From: an uncultured Flavobacteriaceae bacterium
Lineage (GTDB): Bacteria > Bacteroidota > Bacteroidia > Flavobacteriales > Flavobacteriaceae
Assembly (NCBI GenBank): GCA_947504035.1
Contig: CANNGA010000014.1
Span: 1 to 64,000 of the forward strand
Direction: 5' to 3'
DNA: 64,000 nucleotides
The position numbers and the translations under genes are program-made. This document shows positions 43,839-53,788 of the stretch, piece after piece (the stretch's first letter is position 1; every line of letters begins with the position of its first letter). The notes beneath the pieces are model-generated. The model had not been told where the DNA came from. It searched no databases and worked only from the letters and a program-made list of their open reading frames with translations.

Positions 43839-43856
43839 TTAGTACGATTGTACTAA
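43839..43856. promoter_or_regulatory. Operator-like repeat 2 upstream of the TetR-family gene
   Basis: TTAGTAC and GTACTAA flank GATT, forming a perfect 7-bp inverted repeat of 18 bp total. It lies about 7-24 bp upstream of TATCTTTG (43863-43870), a -7-like box ahead of the regulator gene. Its position is where a TetR-family protein would repress itself. Confidence 0.6.
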
Positions 43857-43875
43857 AAAAGATATCTTTGTACTT

Positions 43876-44514
43876 ATGAATGCAACAAAAGGAAAGATAT
43901 TGGCGGCTTCGTTACAGCTTTTTAATACGCATGGGATTTCAAACGTGTCTTTAAGAACGATAGCAGAAGGCGTTGGTATTAGTGTTGGGAATTTACAGTA
44001 CCATTTTAAAAAGCGAGAAGCTATAGTAGAAGCACACTATTTTGCTTTAGTAAAAAAAATAGATGCGATTGTCTTTTTAGAATCAGAGGATGTATTTAAA
44101 TCTTTTTTTAATAGTGCCGATGGACTTATTCATATGCTTTTTGAGTATCATTTTTTCTTATTAGATTTTACAACGATAATAAGAAATAATAGTAAAATAA
44201 AAGCGCATTATTCTGAAGTATCCAAACAGCGGGAGATTGCATTTCTAGATAGTATACAGGTACTCATTGCTGAAGGATTATTTCGAAGAGAAGCTTTACA
44301 TGATGAATACCTTAGTGTTTTTAAGCGTATTGAAGTGATTAGTAATTTTTGGTTTTCCTCTATACTTATTCAGGAAGATACGTTACATAAAAAGGCAATA
44401 AAGGACTATAGCAGTCTAGTGAGCCAAAGTTTGTACCCTTATTTAACAGATTTAGGGAAAGATAGGTACGCAAAGTTGTTTCCAAATCAAATGGTATCAG
44501 GAAGCCAAACATAA
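43876..44514 (+). CDS. TetR/AcrR family transcriptional regulator
   Basis: A 212-residue repressor. The N-terminal HTH is typical: KGKILAASLQLFNTHGISNV, SLRTIAEGVGISVGNLQYHF and KKREAIVEAHY. The rest is a helical ligand-binding and dimerisation domain. It is divergent from the monooxygenase/DUF3995 pair, with two inverted-repeat sites in the 83-bp gap, so it most likely represses both itself and that operon until a small molecule binds. The -7 box (TATCTTTG) ends only about 6 nt before the ATG, so the message may be leaderless. Confidence 0.93.
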   Translation: MNATKGKILAASLQLFNTHGISNVSLRTIAEGVGISVGNLQYHFKKREAIVEAHYFALVKKIDAIVFLESEDVFKSFFNSADGLIHMLFEYHFFLLDFTTIIRNNSKIKAHYSEVSKQREIAFLDSIQVLIAEGLFRREALHDEYLSVFKRIEVISNFWFSSILIQEDTLHKKAIKDYSSLVSQSLYPYLTDLGKDRYAKLFPNQMVSGSQT

Positions 44515-44543
44515 AAAAAGACTGCATGTAGCAGTCTTTTTTT
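44513..44543. terminator. Bidirectional terminator between the TetR-family and GH3 genes
   Basis: A-run, GACTGC, loop ATGTA, GCAGTC, T-run (44513-44543) with a 13-bp stem including the A/T arms. It starts at the TetR-family stop and serves the convergent GH3 gene at the end of the PUL. Confidence 0.88.
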
Positions 44544-44564
44544 ATAAGAAATAGAGATAATTAT

Positions 44565-46868
44565 TTACTTTAAATCAAAAGTTGTTTTAAGGCTCGTATA
44601 GGAGCTTCCTCCAATAAATACTTCAAATTTACCGGGCTCTACGACAAAGTTGCCTGTATTGTTATAAAATCCTAGTTCGTCTTTAGTTAAGGTAAAGCTT
44701 ACCTTTTGTGTTTCTCCAGGGGCTAATTCTATTTGCTTGAAGCCTTTAAGCTCTCTAATAGGTCGTGTTACACTAGCGTGTAGGTCTCTAATGTACAACT
44801 GTACAACTTCCTTACCTTTAAGTTTCCCCGTATTTGATATATCGCATGTTACCGATACGGTCTCATTAAGACGGTATGTTGCTTTAGAACGTTTGATGTT
44901 TTTGTATTTAAATGTCGTGTAACTCAAACCGTGTCCAAAAGGGAATAATGGTGAGTTTTCTACATCACTATAGTGAGACCAAAATACAAAATCAGGATTA
45001 TTAGATTGTTCGCTTACAGGCCTTCCCGTATTTTTGTAGTTGTAGTAAATTGGAATTTGTCCCACGTTTCTAGGAAAAGTCATTGGTAATTTTCCACTAG
45101 GGTTATAGTCGCCGTACAAGACTTGCGCTACAGCATGCCCCGTTTGCGATCCTAATTGCCAAGCTTCTACAATGGTAGGAACATGGTTATTAGCCCAATT
45201 TATAGTGAGCGGTCTTCCATTATTTAGAACAAGTACTATTTTTTTGTTAACAGCGTAAACGGCTTCTAAAAGTTCTTGTTGTACTCCAGGTAATCCTAAT
45301 TCTGTCCTACTTCTACCTTCGCCACTTTGAAAACCATGCTCTCCCAATACCATAACCACAACATCTGCTTTTTTAGCTGCAGCAACAGCTTCACTAAATC
45401 CGCTTTTGTCATCTGTATTTAATTTGATGTGTATGGTGAATTCTGTTTCACTTTTGTTAACATCAGCACCTTTGGCATAGATAAGTTTGTTGCCTTTGTA
45501 GGACTCCATACCTTGTAGTACAGATACCGCTGTACTATCTTTAGAAGCCAACCTCCAACTTCCTAAAGGGCTGTTGGTATCTGCAGCTAATCCACCTATA
45601 AGTGCTATGGTTTGACCTTTCTTTTTGAGCGGTAGTAATTGGTTTTCGTTTTTTAACAACACGATAGACTTTTTAGCCATATCTAGAGCTGCAGCGTGAT
45701 GGGCTTTACTGTTAATTACGGTTTTTTCTCTTTTCGCATCACAGTATCTATAAGGGTCTTCAAATAAACCTAATTCGTGTTTTACGGTTAAAATTCTACG
45801 AACAGCTTCATCGATAATTGCTTCCTTAACAGCACCTTCTTTTACTAAAGTTTCAAGTTCGAAAACATAAGCATTAGACTCCATATCTAAATCACAGCCT
45901 GCAAGAGCTGCAAGTCGAGAAGCGTCTTTTTTATGTTGTGCATAGCCCCATGTTACCATTTCTTTTATTGAAGCCCAGTCTGATACCACAAAACCTTTAA
46001 AACCCCATTTGCCTTTTAAAATGTCTCTAAGCAAATAGGCGTTACCTGTGGCTGGCACACCATTAAGTTCGTTAAAGGAATTCATCATGGTTTTAACACC
46101 ACTGTCGGAAGCAGCTTTAAATGGCGGTAATACCGTGTTGTATAGTGTAGAACTGCCTATATCTACTGTATTGTATTCTTTTCCTGCTTCAGAAAAACCA
46201 TAAGCGGCAAAATGTTTAGCACAAGCAGCTATGGTATTTGGAGCAGACAGGTCATTACCTTGGAAGCCTTCTACTCTAGCTTTGGCAATTTTACTGCCCA
46301 AAAACGGATCTTCTCCAGCGCCTTCCATAACACGTCCCCAACGGGCATCTCTAGAAATATCTACCATTGGTGCAAAGGTCCAATTTATACCAGCTGCTGC
46401 AGCTTCTGCGGCTGCTACACTAGATGATTTTTTTATGGCGTCTAAATCCCAACTGGCGGCTTCGGCCAAAGGAATAGGATTTAATGTTTTATAACCATGT
46501 ATGACATCAAACCCAATGATAAGCGGAATTCCTAATCGGGTCTCTTCAACGGCTATTTTTTGAACGGCTTTAACTTGTTCTACGCCTTTAACATTAAGCA
46601 TAGACCCCACTAAGCCTTCTCGTAAGTGGTCGTATTTTACTTTTGCATTACCGTCTTTTGGTCCAGGGCCAGTAACATCCCAAAAACCATTGTATTGGTT
46701 CATTTGGCCTATTTTCTCCTTAAGCGTCATAAGTTGTAATAAGGAGTCTACCTTTCTATTTATCTTAGGGTTTTTAGAATAGGAGTCTGGTTGCCCTTGT
46801 GCTGAACATGATAAAAGTACAGCCGTGAGTAATGGCAATAATCCTGCAATTTTTGTTTTTAGTTTCAT
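44565..46868 (-). CDS. bglX: GH3 beta-glucosidase (lipoprotein)
   Basis: A 767-residue enzyme with a lipoprotein-type signal (LLPLLTAVLLSCSAQG). Domain order is as in BglX: the N-terminal barrel with GIPLIIGFDVIHGYKTLNPIPL, the KHFAAYG block, the nucleophile motif GFVVSDWASIKEMV, the second alpha/beta domain with GEHGFQSGEGRSRTELGLPG carrying the acid/base Glu, and a C-terminal fibronectin-III-like domain. It removes terminal glucose from beta-linked oligosaccharides in the periplasm. It is the last gene of the SusCD locus, where it would finish breakdown of the imported glucan. Confidence 0.95.
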   Translation of the reverse strand: MKLKTKIAGLLPLLTAVLLSCSAQGQPDSYSKNPKINRKVDSLLQLMTLKEKIGQMNQYNGFWDVTGPGPKDGNAKVKYDHLREGLVGSMLNVKGVEQVKAVQKIAVEETRLGIPLIIGFDVIHGYKTLNPIPLAEAASWDLDAIKKSSSVAAAEAAAAGINWTFAPMVDISRDARWGRVMEGAGEDPFLGSKIAKARVEGFQGNDLSAPNTIAACAKHFAAYGFSEAGKEYNTVDIGSSTLYNTVLPPFKAASDSGVKTMMNSFNELNGVPATGNAYLLRDILKGKWGFKGFVVSDWASIKEMVTWGYAQHKKDASRLAALAGCDLDMESNAYVFELETLVKEGAVKEAIIDEAVRRILTVKHELGLFEDPYRYCDAKREKTVINSKAHHAAALDMAKKSIVLLKNENQLLPLKKKGQTIALIGGLAADTNSPLGSWRLASKDSTAVSVLQGMESYKGNKLIYAKGADVNKSETEFTIHIKLNTDDKSGFSEAVAAAKKADVVVMVLGEHGFQSGEGRSRTELGLPGVQQELLEAVYAVNKKIVLVLNNGRPLTINWANNHVPTIVEAWQLGSQTGHAVAQVLYGDYNPSGKLPMTFPRNVGQIPIYYNYKNTGRPVSEQSNNPDFVFWSHYSDVENSPLFPFGHGLSYTTFKYKNIKRSKATYRLNETVSVTCDISNTGKLKGKEVVQLYIRDLHASVTRPIRELKGFKQIELAPGETQKVSFTLTKDELGFYNNTGNFVVEPGKFEVFIGGSSYTSLKTTFDLK

Positions 46869-46883
46869 CTGAAATTTTATTAA

Positions 46884-46911
46884 CCCCTAAGCACATTAGA
46901 GTACTTAGGGG
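46884..46911 (-). other. Intercistronic stem-loop upstream of GH3
   Basis: CCCCTAAG (46884-46891) pairs with CTTAGGGG (46904-46911) around a 12-nt loop. It lies between the PKD lipoprotein stop and the GH3 start and lacks a clear T-run, so it may be an mRNA-processing or stabilising element rather than a terminator. Confidence 0.5.
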
Positions 46912-46969
46912 AATAATTTAAGTATAGTAATTAAGGTTATATTAGTCTATAATTACTTAAAATTAGAAT

Positions 46970-48589
46970 TTATTTTTTGATAACATCATCCATATAGAAT
47001 ATTCCAGAATCTGTTGATGGTCCATTTACAATAAAAATGAGTTGAGTATAAACACCAACCTGTTCGGCTGGCAGAGGAGAGAAATTTGTGTCGTCGTTTG
47101 GTTCAAAGGCTTTTGTAGCATTCGAATAGTCGAATGTTAATTCTTCCCAGCCAGAACCACTATGAGGTGCTGAAACACTTGCAGATCGCGCACCATTAAG
47201 ACCTTCTTTCACATCTACCGCAAACATACCAGCTACGGTAGAGTAAAGTTTTACCGTTACTATTTTATCCTCTGTAGTCAAGTCTAAATTAGGAATAGAG
47301 AATCCAGATCCTTGAAATTCACCTTCTCCTCTGTTGATTTCTAGGACTTTTGCAGATGTATTTATTCCTGTTGAAAAAGGATTATCTACAATTCTTATAG
47401 GCGCTCCAAATTCAACAATACCTTCTAATATTTCGTCTTCAAAGTTAACCTCAAATTCAGGGACGCTGTTATCTATTGCACGTCTAATATTGTCAACAAG
47501 AACCGTACCTTGCGTGGTGCCAGGCCCATCAGCAAAAAATACTATTTTAGTGTATCGACCTGTTGCAGCGATAGGTTGAGAGTTTTCTGGATCTCCTTGT
47601 ATAAATACTTTAGAAGCATTAGCAAAATCAAATTCTAAAGTTTCCCATCCAGATCCAGTGTGTTGCGCAACAACTTCGGCTCCACGTTCGCCGTTAACCC
47701 CATCGTCAAATTGTAACGTGATAGGAATTGTATTCTCACCATCATAAAAGACATCTACATTAATTACTTTTAAAGCAGCGCCAAAGTTAACAGGCGACAA
47801 TAATTCATAAGCGAAACCTTCAAAGGCAGTCCCAGAATTTGTTACTGCAAGAACGTTAGATGCTGTATCGTTAGTTCCAGATAAGTTAGGATTTGGTACA
47901 ATTTCTGTAGACACGCCTCCAAAATTAGAGAACTCGTATTCTGTTAAAGGGTCATCAAAAGATAATGATAGATCTAAATCACCAGCATTAAAACTTACAG
48001 TTTCCATGAATTGCTCCGATTTGCCAGTTTCACTACTACTGGCAGTGGTTACGATATCAAAATCGCCACCCATAGGATAGAGGTGTCTTACACTTTCGCC
48101 AGGTGCGACAGTTTCTGTTGTCCCATCACCAAAGTTAATTTCAAAATCTGTAGTGTTATCAGCGGCAGGCGTTACGCTCACTTCTCTAGCGGTTTCAGAC
48201 CTTACTAAACCACTATCAAAATTTAAGATTCGTGTGGTTTCCACAAAAATATCTTGTGTGATTTCAGTAGTTTTATCATTGGGAGCTATAGCGACTATTC
48301 GTATGGTGTAATTGCCTTCAGGGTAAACGTTTGTAGGTGTTTTGTCTCTTCCAACGAGTGCTTGTGAATTGCTAGGGTCTCCAAAAAAGACTTGAAAAGA
48401 CGACGCACCTACAGCAGAAGGAGCAACAGTAACCAGTCCAGAGTTATCTTCTGCGACCTCAATTTCGGTTTGCACTTCAGAAGGTGCAGCAGCAGCAAAC
48501 AGCGTAGCTTCAAATTCATCATCTTTACACGAGTAAATGACTAATAGGACCGATATAAAAGTTAATATTTTTTGAGTTTTTTTCATCAC
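46970..48589 (-). CDS. PKD and tandem CBM-like surface glycan-binding lipoprotein
   Basis: A 539-residue lipoprotein (lipobox IYSC, Cys21). A first Ig-like segment leads to a PKD-type domain at about 125-200 with FEINFGDGTTETVAPGESV. Two related beta-sandwich modules follow, at about 205-370 and 375-539. Both contain a shared pattern: a G-F strand, VNGERGAEVVAQHTGSGWE in one and LNGARSASVSAPHSGSGWE in the other, then a strand pair before YTK/QIVF. They resemble carbohydrate-binding modules. It follows the FG-GAP gene in the susCD operon and would hold the glucan at the cell surface. Confidence 0.8.
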   Translation of the reverse strand: MMKKTQKILTFISVLLVIYSCKDDEFEATLFAAAAPSEVQTEIEVAEDNSGLVTVAPSAVGASSFQVFFGDPSNSQALVGRDKTPTNVYPEGNYTIRIVAIAPNDKTTEITQDIFVETTRILNFDSGLVRSETAREVSVTPAADNTTDFEINFGDGTTETVAPGESVRHLYPMGGDFDIVTTASSSETGKSEQFMETVSFNAGDLDLSLSFDDPLTEYEFSNFGGVSTEIVPNPNLSGTNDTASNVLAVTNSGTAFEGFAYELLSPVNFGAALKVINVDVFYDGENTIPITLQFDDGVNGERGAEVVAQHTGSGWETLEFDFANASKVFIQGDPENSQPIAATGRYTKIVFFADGPGTTQGTVLVDNIRRAIDNSVPEFEVNFEDEILEGIVEFGAPIRIVDNPFSTGINTSAKVLEINRGEGEFQGSGFSIPNLDLTTEDKIVTVKLYSTVAGMFAVDVKEGLNGARSASVSAPHSGSGWEELTFDYSNATKAFEPNDDTNFSPLPAEQVGVYTQLIFIVNGPSTDSGIFYMDDVIKK

Positions 48590-48795
48590 TAGAATAGTTT
48601 TGGTTTAAAAGTTATAATTAGAAGTTTCTTCGTTTTATTTTAATGCTCTTAAAGCTAATAAAACTTTTAGAGTCTTATATAGACATACAACACGTCTACT
48701 ATAAAATGCATTATTTTTGTTATAAATTCTATGTACTTATCTTCTAAGGGAAAGGTTTGGAAGTGCTTATATAACTGTTTGTTATGAACATAGTG

Positions 48796-51700
48796 TTATT
48801 TTTTTATTTTAATAAATTGTAAAAAGTCATTGTTTTTAACAGACAAGATATATGGCATTTTATTTATGGTAATAAAAGCCATGTCTTTAACATCTCCTCC
48901 CGTAAAGAAGCCACTTGAAGAGGGTGATAAAGGGGTAAACTTACCTTCGCCATTGCCTTTTGCGAAGAGACCATAGCCAGCATCAGCTCTTGGTGTTTCG
49001 ACTTCCGATGCATATAAATTTCCAGCTGTTAAAATGTCTAAGTTTCCATCTTTGTTGATATCTCTAACCAATATTTGATTGATAGGGCTAAATTGAGCTT
49101 CTTGAGGTAAGATGTGTTTTTTAAAGCCTTTATGGGTACGTTCTAAGTAGATACTTGCAAATGATTTGACTTGATAGTGTAGCCCCTTTTTCAACTTAGT
49201 TTCATCATAAACATCGGTTAAAGTTGCTGTAGAGAAGTCGGTGTAATTTTTAAACTGTTTTTTTATACTCGGTATTTGTTGCGAGGAACACTCTCGTCCT
49301 CTTACAGGGTATTTTTTACCTTCATTATAGTAGCTAAGTACAATGTCGTTGCGGTTGTTTTCGTCAAAATCGTTAAAATAAATATCGAAAGTTTCCTCGG
49401 CATTGGCTTTATACTTATAATTTAAACCGAGGTTCCCACAAATTAAATCAAGATCTCCATCCTTATCAAAATCACCACTAGCAAGACTAAACCACCACCC
49501 TACGGTATCTTCTAAACCGAGGGATTTTGTTACATCTTTAAACGCCCCTTTGGTGTTTTTAAACACTTTTATTGGCATCCATTCTCCAGACACGAAAAGG
49601 TCGTCCCAACCATCTTTGTCATAATCCATCCATAAGGCTGTTGTTACTAAGCCTAATTTTGAGAAATCTGCCTCTTTAGAGTTGGCTTTTTTGAATTGAG
49701 GCCTTCCTCTTTTGCTAATGTTTTCCAGCAGATAGCTGTTCGCAGGATAAGGATAGTTTGCAGGTGTCAATCTACCGCAAACAAAAAGATCAATATCACC
49801 ATCTTTATCGTAATCATTAGCAACAACACGACTGCCACTTGATGTGAATTCGGGCAATGCAAATTTACTTTTATAAAAATGGCCATCACCTCGGTTTACG
49901 TAAAGGCGGTCTTGTAAGCGTTTAGAAGTCGTTCCAAATTCGTTTCCACCACTTACAATATAAAGGTCATTATCACCATCGTTATCAGCGTCAAAAATAA
50001 GAGCGCCAATGTCTTCATGAAAGCGGTCTTCTAAAAGTAATTTGAGTTTTTGTTGTTCGAAACGACCATCTTGGGTTTGAAAAAAGAGACCACCAGGGTA
50101 TTTTGAAGCAGCTCCAACGTAAAAATCATCTAATCCATCTCCGTTAAGATCGCCAACAGTGATGCCCGGACCAAATTGAGATGTTTTGTGCGGCAGTAAA
50201 ACTTCATATTTAAAATCATCAAATACATTTTCTTTATGTTTATAGAGTGCTAAGGTATCTGCATAGCTATCAAATAAATGAGAGTCTATCGCGGTTTTAG
50301 CACTATTACTGGATTTCGCTAAAGTCGCATCTTTATAGTTTGCCGTAATATGTTGATTGGCCTTTACATCATTTAGAATTTGAATTTTACCATCGGGCCA
50401 TGAAATTTTAGCGGCTTTTATTTTAGTTGCTGTGCCCAACCCAAAATGCAATTGAGGCGCTACTGAAGATTGAAACCCTCGACTTAAAGTAAGGGTTTGA
50501 GTTTGTTGAAACTCTTCTAAATCAATGTCGACTTTAGTCCCCAAACCAAAGGTGTTTTTGGGGTGCCCTGTGAAATTAAATGTGATGTAATTGTGCTTTT
50601 CTGCACTTTTGTTTTCAAAAAGCGTGACAGCGTCATCAATGTTATTCGTTAAGATTTCAAGATCGCCATCGTTGTCTAAATCTACATAAACAGCACCATT
50701 TGAAAATCCTTTATAAGTTAAGCCCCAATCTTGATTTGCTTTTTCAAAGGTTAAATTCTTATTGTTTTTAAAGACATAGTTATCCAGTTTTTCAGCGGGT
50801 ATTTTTAAGCTCTTAGAAAGCAAACTGTCTTTGTGTTTCTTTTTTCCTCGAAGTGCTGCAAAATAGTCTTTATTGTTAATTTCACGTCGGGTTCCATTGG
50901 AAATAAAGATGTCTTTCCAACCATCGTTGTCTAAATCGACAAATAAAGGGGCCCAACTCCAGTCTGTAGAGGATAATCCTGCTAAACGAGAGATGTCACT
51001 AAACTTAGGGGTTGAACCGCCATGATTCCCTAAGCCTAATTGTAGTGTGTTTTGCATGTATTGGTATTGAAATCCTGCTTTTTCAATATTGGTGAATAAC
51101 TTAGGATTCATACTTGCCATGTTGGCTTTCGAGCGTCTGTTAGAAGCTGCATCCATATCCATTTGAAGGATATCTAATAGCCCATCATTATTGAAATCTG
51201 CAATATCGACACCCATGCCATAAAACGACGTGTGTTGCGTTGTTTCCTTTATTTTGTCTGTAAAGGTGCCGTCTTGATTATTGATATACATACAATCTGG
51301 CGTCCCAAAATCATTAGAAACATAGAGGTCGAACCAACCATCGTTATTAAGGTCGGCGACCGTAACACTTAAAGACAGACTGTATAATTTTACATGCGCA
51401 GCTTCTGTTACTTTTGTAAAAGTTTTGCCGTCATTTCTATAAAGGTTATCTGTTTCTACATCAGTTACGCGATCCATGCGCATTTTATAGTTGTAGCTGT
51501 TATAGTTAAAAGGCGTGATGGGGTAGTTTGCGACATAAACATCTAGATCACCATCGTTATCATAATCAAAAAAAGAAGCATCAACACTATTGCCTATATC
51601 GTCCAGACCATAAGCTTTAGCGCTTTCTGTAAATGTATGATCGCCATTGTTGATAAATAATTGATTTTGTTTAGGTTGGGATTGGCCTCCTACAAGGCAA

Positions 51701-52119
51701 TAGATGTCTAAGAAACCATCGTTGTTCACATCAGCCATTGTTGTTCCTGTATACCACCTGTTATCACCACTAATATTAGCGCTATCTGTGATGTCTTCAA
51801 ATTTTAGGTTGCCTTTATTAAGATATAGTTTGTTGGCTACCATATTGCCCGTAAAAAACAAATCTGTAAGACCGTCGTTATTAATGTCTCCAGCAGATAT
51901 GCCGCCTCCCATATATAAATAAGGATAAGTGAAATAGTTTAGCGTATCATTTTCTGTCAGAATGTTTGCAAAAGTGATGCCTGTAGTGTCCTTTTTTAGT
52001 TGTTGAAATAATGGCGTGCTTTTCGTGTTTTTATTTGGGGGTGTTTCAACTGCATTTTTTTTACAAGAGGTGTAATTAAAAACGAAGCAGAACAGAATAA
52101 AGTAGTGTGTTATTTTCAT
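48796..52119 (-). CDS. FG-GAP/VCBS repeat lipoprotein with ASPIC/UnbV domain
   Basis: A 1107-residue lipoprotein (lipobox NYTSC). It holds many FG-GAP/VCBS calcium-binding repeats, seen as D-x-D-N-D-G-x-x-D motifs (for example ISAGDINNDGLTDLFFTG and SFFDYDNDGDLDVYVANY), making one or two beta-propellers. Between them lies an ASPIC/UnbV segment (FGLGTKVDIDLEEF, LHFGLGTATKIKAAKISWPD). Such proteins are common next to SusCD pairs in marine Bacteroidota, where they are thought to bind ligand or protein partners at the surface; the exact role is not established. It follows susD in the same operon. Confidence 0.85.
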   Translation of the reverse strand: MKITHYFILFCFVFNYTSCKKNAVETPPNKNTKSTPLFQQLKKDTTGITFANILTENDTLNYFTYPYLYMGGGISAGDINNDGLTDLFFTGNMVANKLYLNKGNLKFEDITDSANISGDNRWYTGTTMADVNNDGFLDIYCLVGGQSQPKQNQLFINNGDHTFTESAKAYGLDDIGNSVDASFFDYDNDGDLDVYVANYPITPFNYNSYNYKMRMDRVTDVETDNLYRNDGKTFTKVTEAAHVKLYSLSLSVTVADLNNDGWFDLYVSNDFGTPDCMYINNQDGTFTDKIKETTQHTSFYGMGVDIADFNNDGLLDILQMDMDAASNRRSKANMASMNPKLFTNIEKAGFQYQYMQNTLQLGLGNHGGSTPKFSDISRLAGLSSTDWSWAPLFVDLDNDGWKDIFISNGTRREINNKDYFAALRGKKKHKDSLLSKSLKIPAEKLDNYVFKNNKNLTFEKANQDWGLTYKGFSNGAVYVDLDNDGDLEILTNNIDDAVTLFENKSAEKHNYITFNFTGHPKNTFGLGTKVDIDLEEFQQTQTLTLSRGFQSSVAPQLHFGLGTATKIKAAKISWPDGKIQILNDVKANQHITANYKDATLAKSSNSAKTAIDSHLFDSYADTLALYKHKENVFDDFKYEVLLPHKTSQFGPGITVGDLNGDGLDDFYVGAASKYPGGLFFQTQDGRFEQQKLKLLLEDRFHEDIGALIFDADNDGDNDLYIVSGGNEFGTTSKRLQDRLYVNRGDGHFYKSKFALPEFTSSGSRVVANDYDKDGDIDLFVCGRLTPANYPYPANSYLLENISKRGRPQFKKANSKEADFSKLGLVTTALWMDYDKDGWDDLFVSGEWMPIKVFKNTKGAFKDVTKSLGLEDTVGWWFSLASGDFDKDGDLDLICGNLGLNYKYKANAEETFDIYFNDFDENNRNDIVLSYYNEGKKYPVRGRECSSQQIPSIKKQFKNYTDFSTATLTDVYDETKLKKGLHYQVKSFASIYLERTHKGFKKHILPQEAQFSPINQILVRDINKDGNLDILTAGNLYASEVETPRADAGYGLFAKGNGEGKFTPLSPSSSGFFTGGDVKDMAFITINKMPYILSVKNNDFLQFIKIKK

Positions 52120-52198
52120 ACTTTAATATACAAAAAAAATAATCTTTTAAATGATTATGGTATTAGTTGGATATAAGATGTTTTTTTGAAATAAAGAA

Positions 52199-52224
52199 AG
52201 AGTAAGAACTCTTCGTCTTACTCT
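52199..52224 (-). terminator. Attenuator-like hairpin after susD
   Basis: AGAGTAAG (52199-52206) pairs with CTTACTCT (52217-52224) and, read on the minus strand, is followed by TTCTTT. It lies between susD and the FG-GAP gene. A partial terminator here would make downstream genes less abundant than susCD, as is often seen in PULs. Confidence 0.5.
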
Positions 52225-52279
52225 CTCTATAGAAAAACAAGTTAATTGTAATTCACTTAAACTATCGTTGGTATTGAAT

Positions 52280-53782
52280 TTAGTAACCGAAATTTTGATC
52301 AGATTCTGATATAGCAAGGTTCGCATCAATTTCAACCTGAGGAATAGGGATGAGACGATGTATTTCTGGATTATAGTTTCTCGTATTGCCTTGAATATCT
52401 AAACTGGAACTAATTTCCTGATCATCGAGATCCCACCGTACCAAATCATCAAATCGTACTTGTTCCCCACATAATTCGACCATGCGTTCATGTACAATGG
52501 CGTTGAATACGCCGTCGGGAGTATCGACAGGGAAACCAGCGGCATCCATTTCGGGCGTGCCATATAGCGGCATTTCTACTCTGGCACGAATTTGATTTAG
52601 AAACTCTATAGCTCCAGGATCGTTACCTAATTCGTGTTCTACTTCGGCTTGCATTAATATAACGTCGGCATATCTTAATATACGTGCATTTGTTGAGCCA
52701 TTTTGTACTACAGCGGGATTATCGTATAGCTGAGAAAATTTATGCCATCTTGTACCTTCAGACCAAACCAAATCATCATTGGGACCAAAAAGATCACCGT
52801 CTTGTAAAATAGCAGATTGTAATCGCGGATCGCCTTCTTCAAATTCATCTATAAGTTTATCTGATGGAAATAAGTTCCCCCATGCGGTATATTCTTGAGC
52901 GTGAAAAGTGACTTCAGATACTCCAATACCGGTTTGAGACCATAAATCCGCTTCGATACTATCTCCATTAAATGAAACTTCAAACATAGATTCGTCGTTA
53001 TATTCTCCAGAATCATTAAAGTTGTCGTCATAATCTTCTAATGGTAATAAAGTATAGTCTGTAATTTGTGCAAATGTGCTTTGTGCTTCAGGGTACATTT
53101 CTCTGTGTAGATATACCTTACCAAGTAATCCTAATGCTGCACCGCGCGTTGCTCTACCATTTTCAGTACTGCCCTTTGGATACAATAGTCCAACAGCTGT
53201 ATTTAAATCGCTAATGATACTTTGGTATACACGGTCTACAGTGGCTCTTGGTTCTGGAGTGATATTGTCCTGAGATTCTAAAAGTAAAGGTACACCTCCA
53301 TAGCGCTTAACTAGAAAATAGTAATAAAGACCTCTAAGGAAATAAGCTTGTCCTACAGCATCTTCTACATCAGCTTCGGTAAAATCTGAATTGTCTAAAT
53401 TAGATCGCATAACTTCCTCGCCTTCTATAACGAAATTACAAGCACCAATACCATTGTAACAATTGTTCCATGTAAGTGAACTTTGTTCTAAAGAAGGTGT
53501 TAAAGCAAATAAGAATGCGGTAACGAAATTGGGATCAGCTCGAGATATAGATTCATCAGAAAACGCATCAGGTAATATATAACCAAAGCGCTGATACAAA
53601 CCTGCATTTTGTAACTGTGCATAGGCTGCGTTTGCAGAGGCTTCAATTTGTGCAATATTTTGAAAGAAAGTTTCTCTTGAAAGGTCATTTGTGTTACGTA
53701 CAGCAACATCATCTTGACATGATACTGCAAATAAAGCAGCCATCATTAAGATTACTAAATTAAATTTAAATTCTGTTTTCAT
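52280..53782 (-). CDS. SusD/RagB family nutrient-binding outer-membrane lipoprotein
   Basis: A 500-residue lipoprotein with lipobox FAVSC. It has the usual SusD features: NLSRETFFQNIAQIEASANAA, helical TPR-like units, and a C-terminal region with ILRYADVILMQAEVEHELG and VHERMVELCGEQVRFDDLVRW ending in LIPIPQVEIDAN. It caps the SusC pore and captures glycan chains at the surface. It begins 6 nt after the SusC stop, so the pair is translationally linked. Confidence 0.95.
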   Translation of the reverse strand: MKTEFKFNLVILMMAALFAVSCQDDVAVRNTNDLSRETFFQNIAQIEASANAAYAQLQNAGLYQRFGYILPDAFSDESISRADPNFVTAFLFALTPSLEQSSLTWNNCYNGIGACNFVIEGEEVMRSNLDNSDFTEADVEDAVGQAYFLRGLYYYFLVKRYGGVPLLLESQDNITPEPRATVDRVYQSIISDLNTAVGLLYPKGSTENGRATRGAALGLLGKVYLHREMYPEAQSTFAQITDYTLLPLEDYDDNFNDSGEYNDESMFEVSFNGDSIEADLWSQTGIGVSEVTFHAQEYTAWGNLFPSDKLIDEFEEGDPRLQSAILQDGDLFGPNDDLVWSEGTRWHKFSQLYDNPAVVQNGSTNARILRYADVILMQAEVEHELGNDPGAIEFLNQIRARVEMPLYGTPEMDAAGFPVDTPDGVFNAIVHERMVELCGEQVRFDDLVRWDLDDQEISSSLDIQGNTRNYNPEIHRLIPIPQVEIDANLAISESDQNFGY

Positions 53783-53788
53783 AATTTT

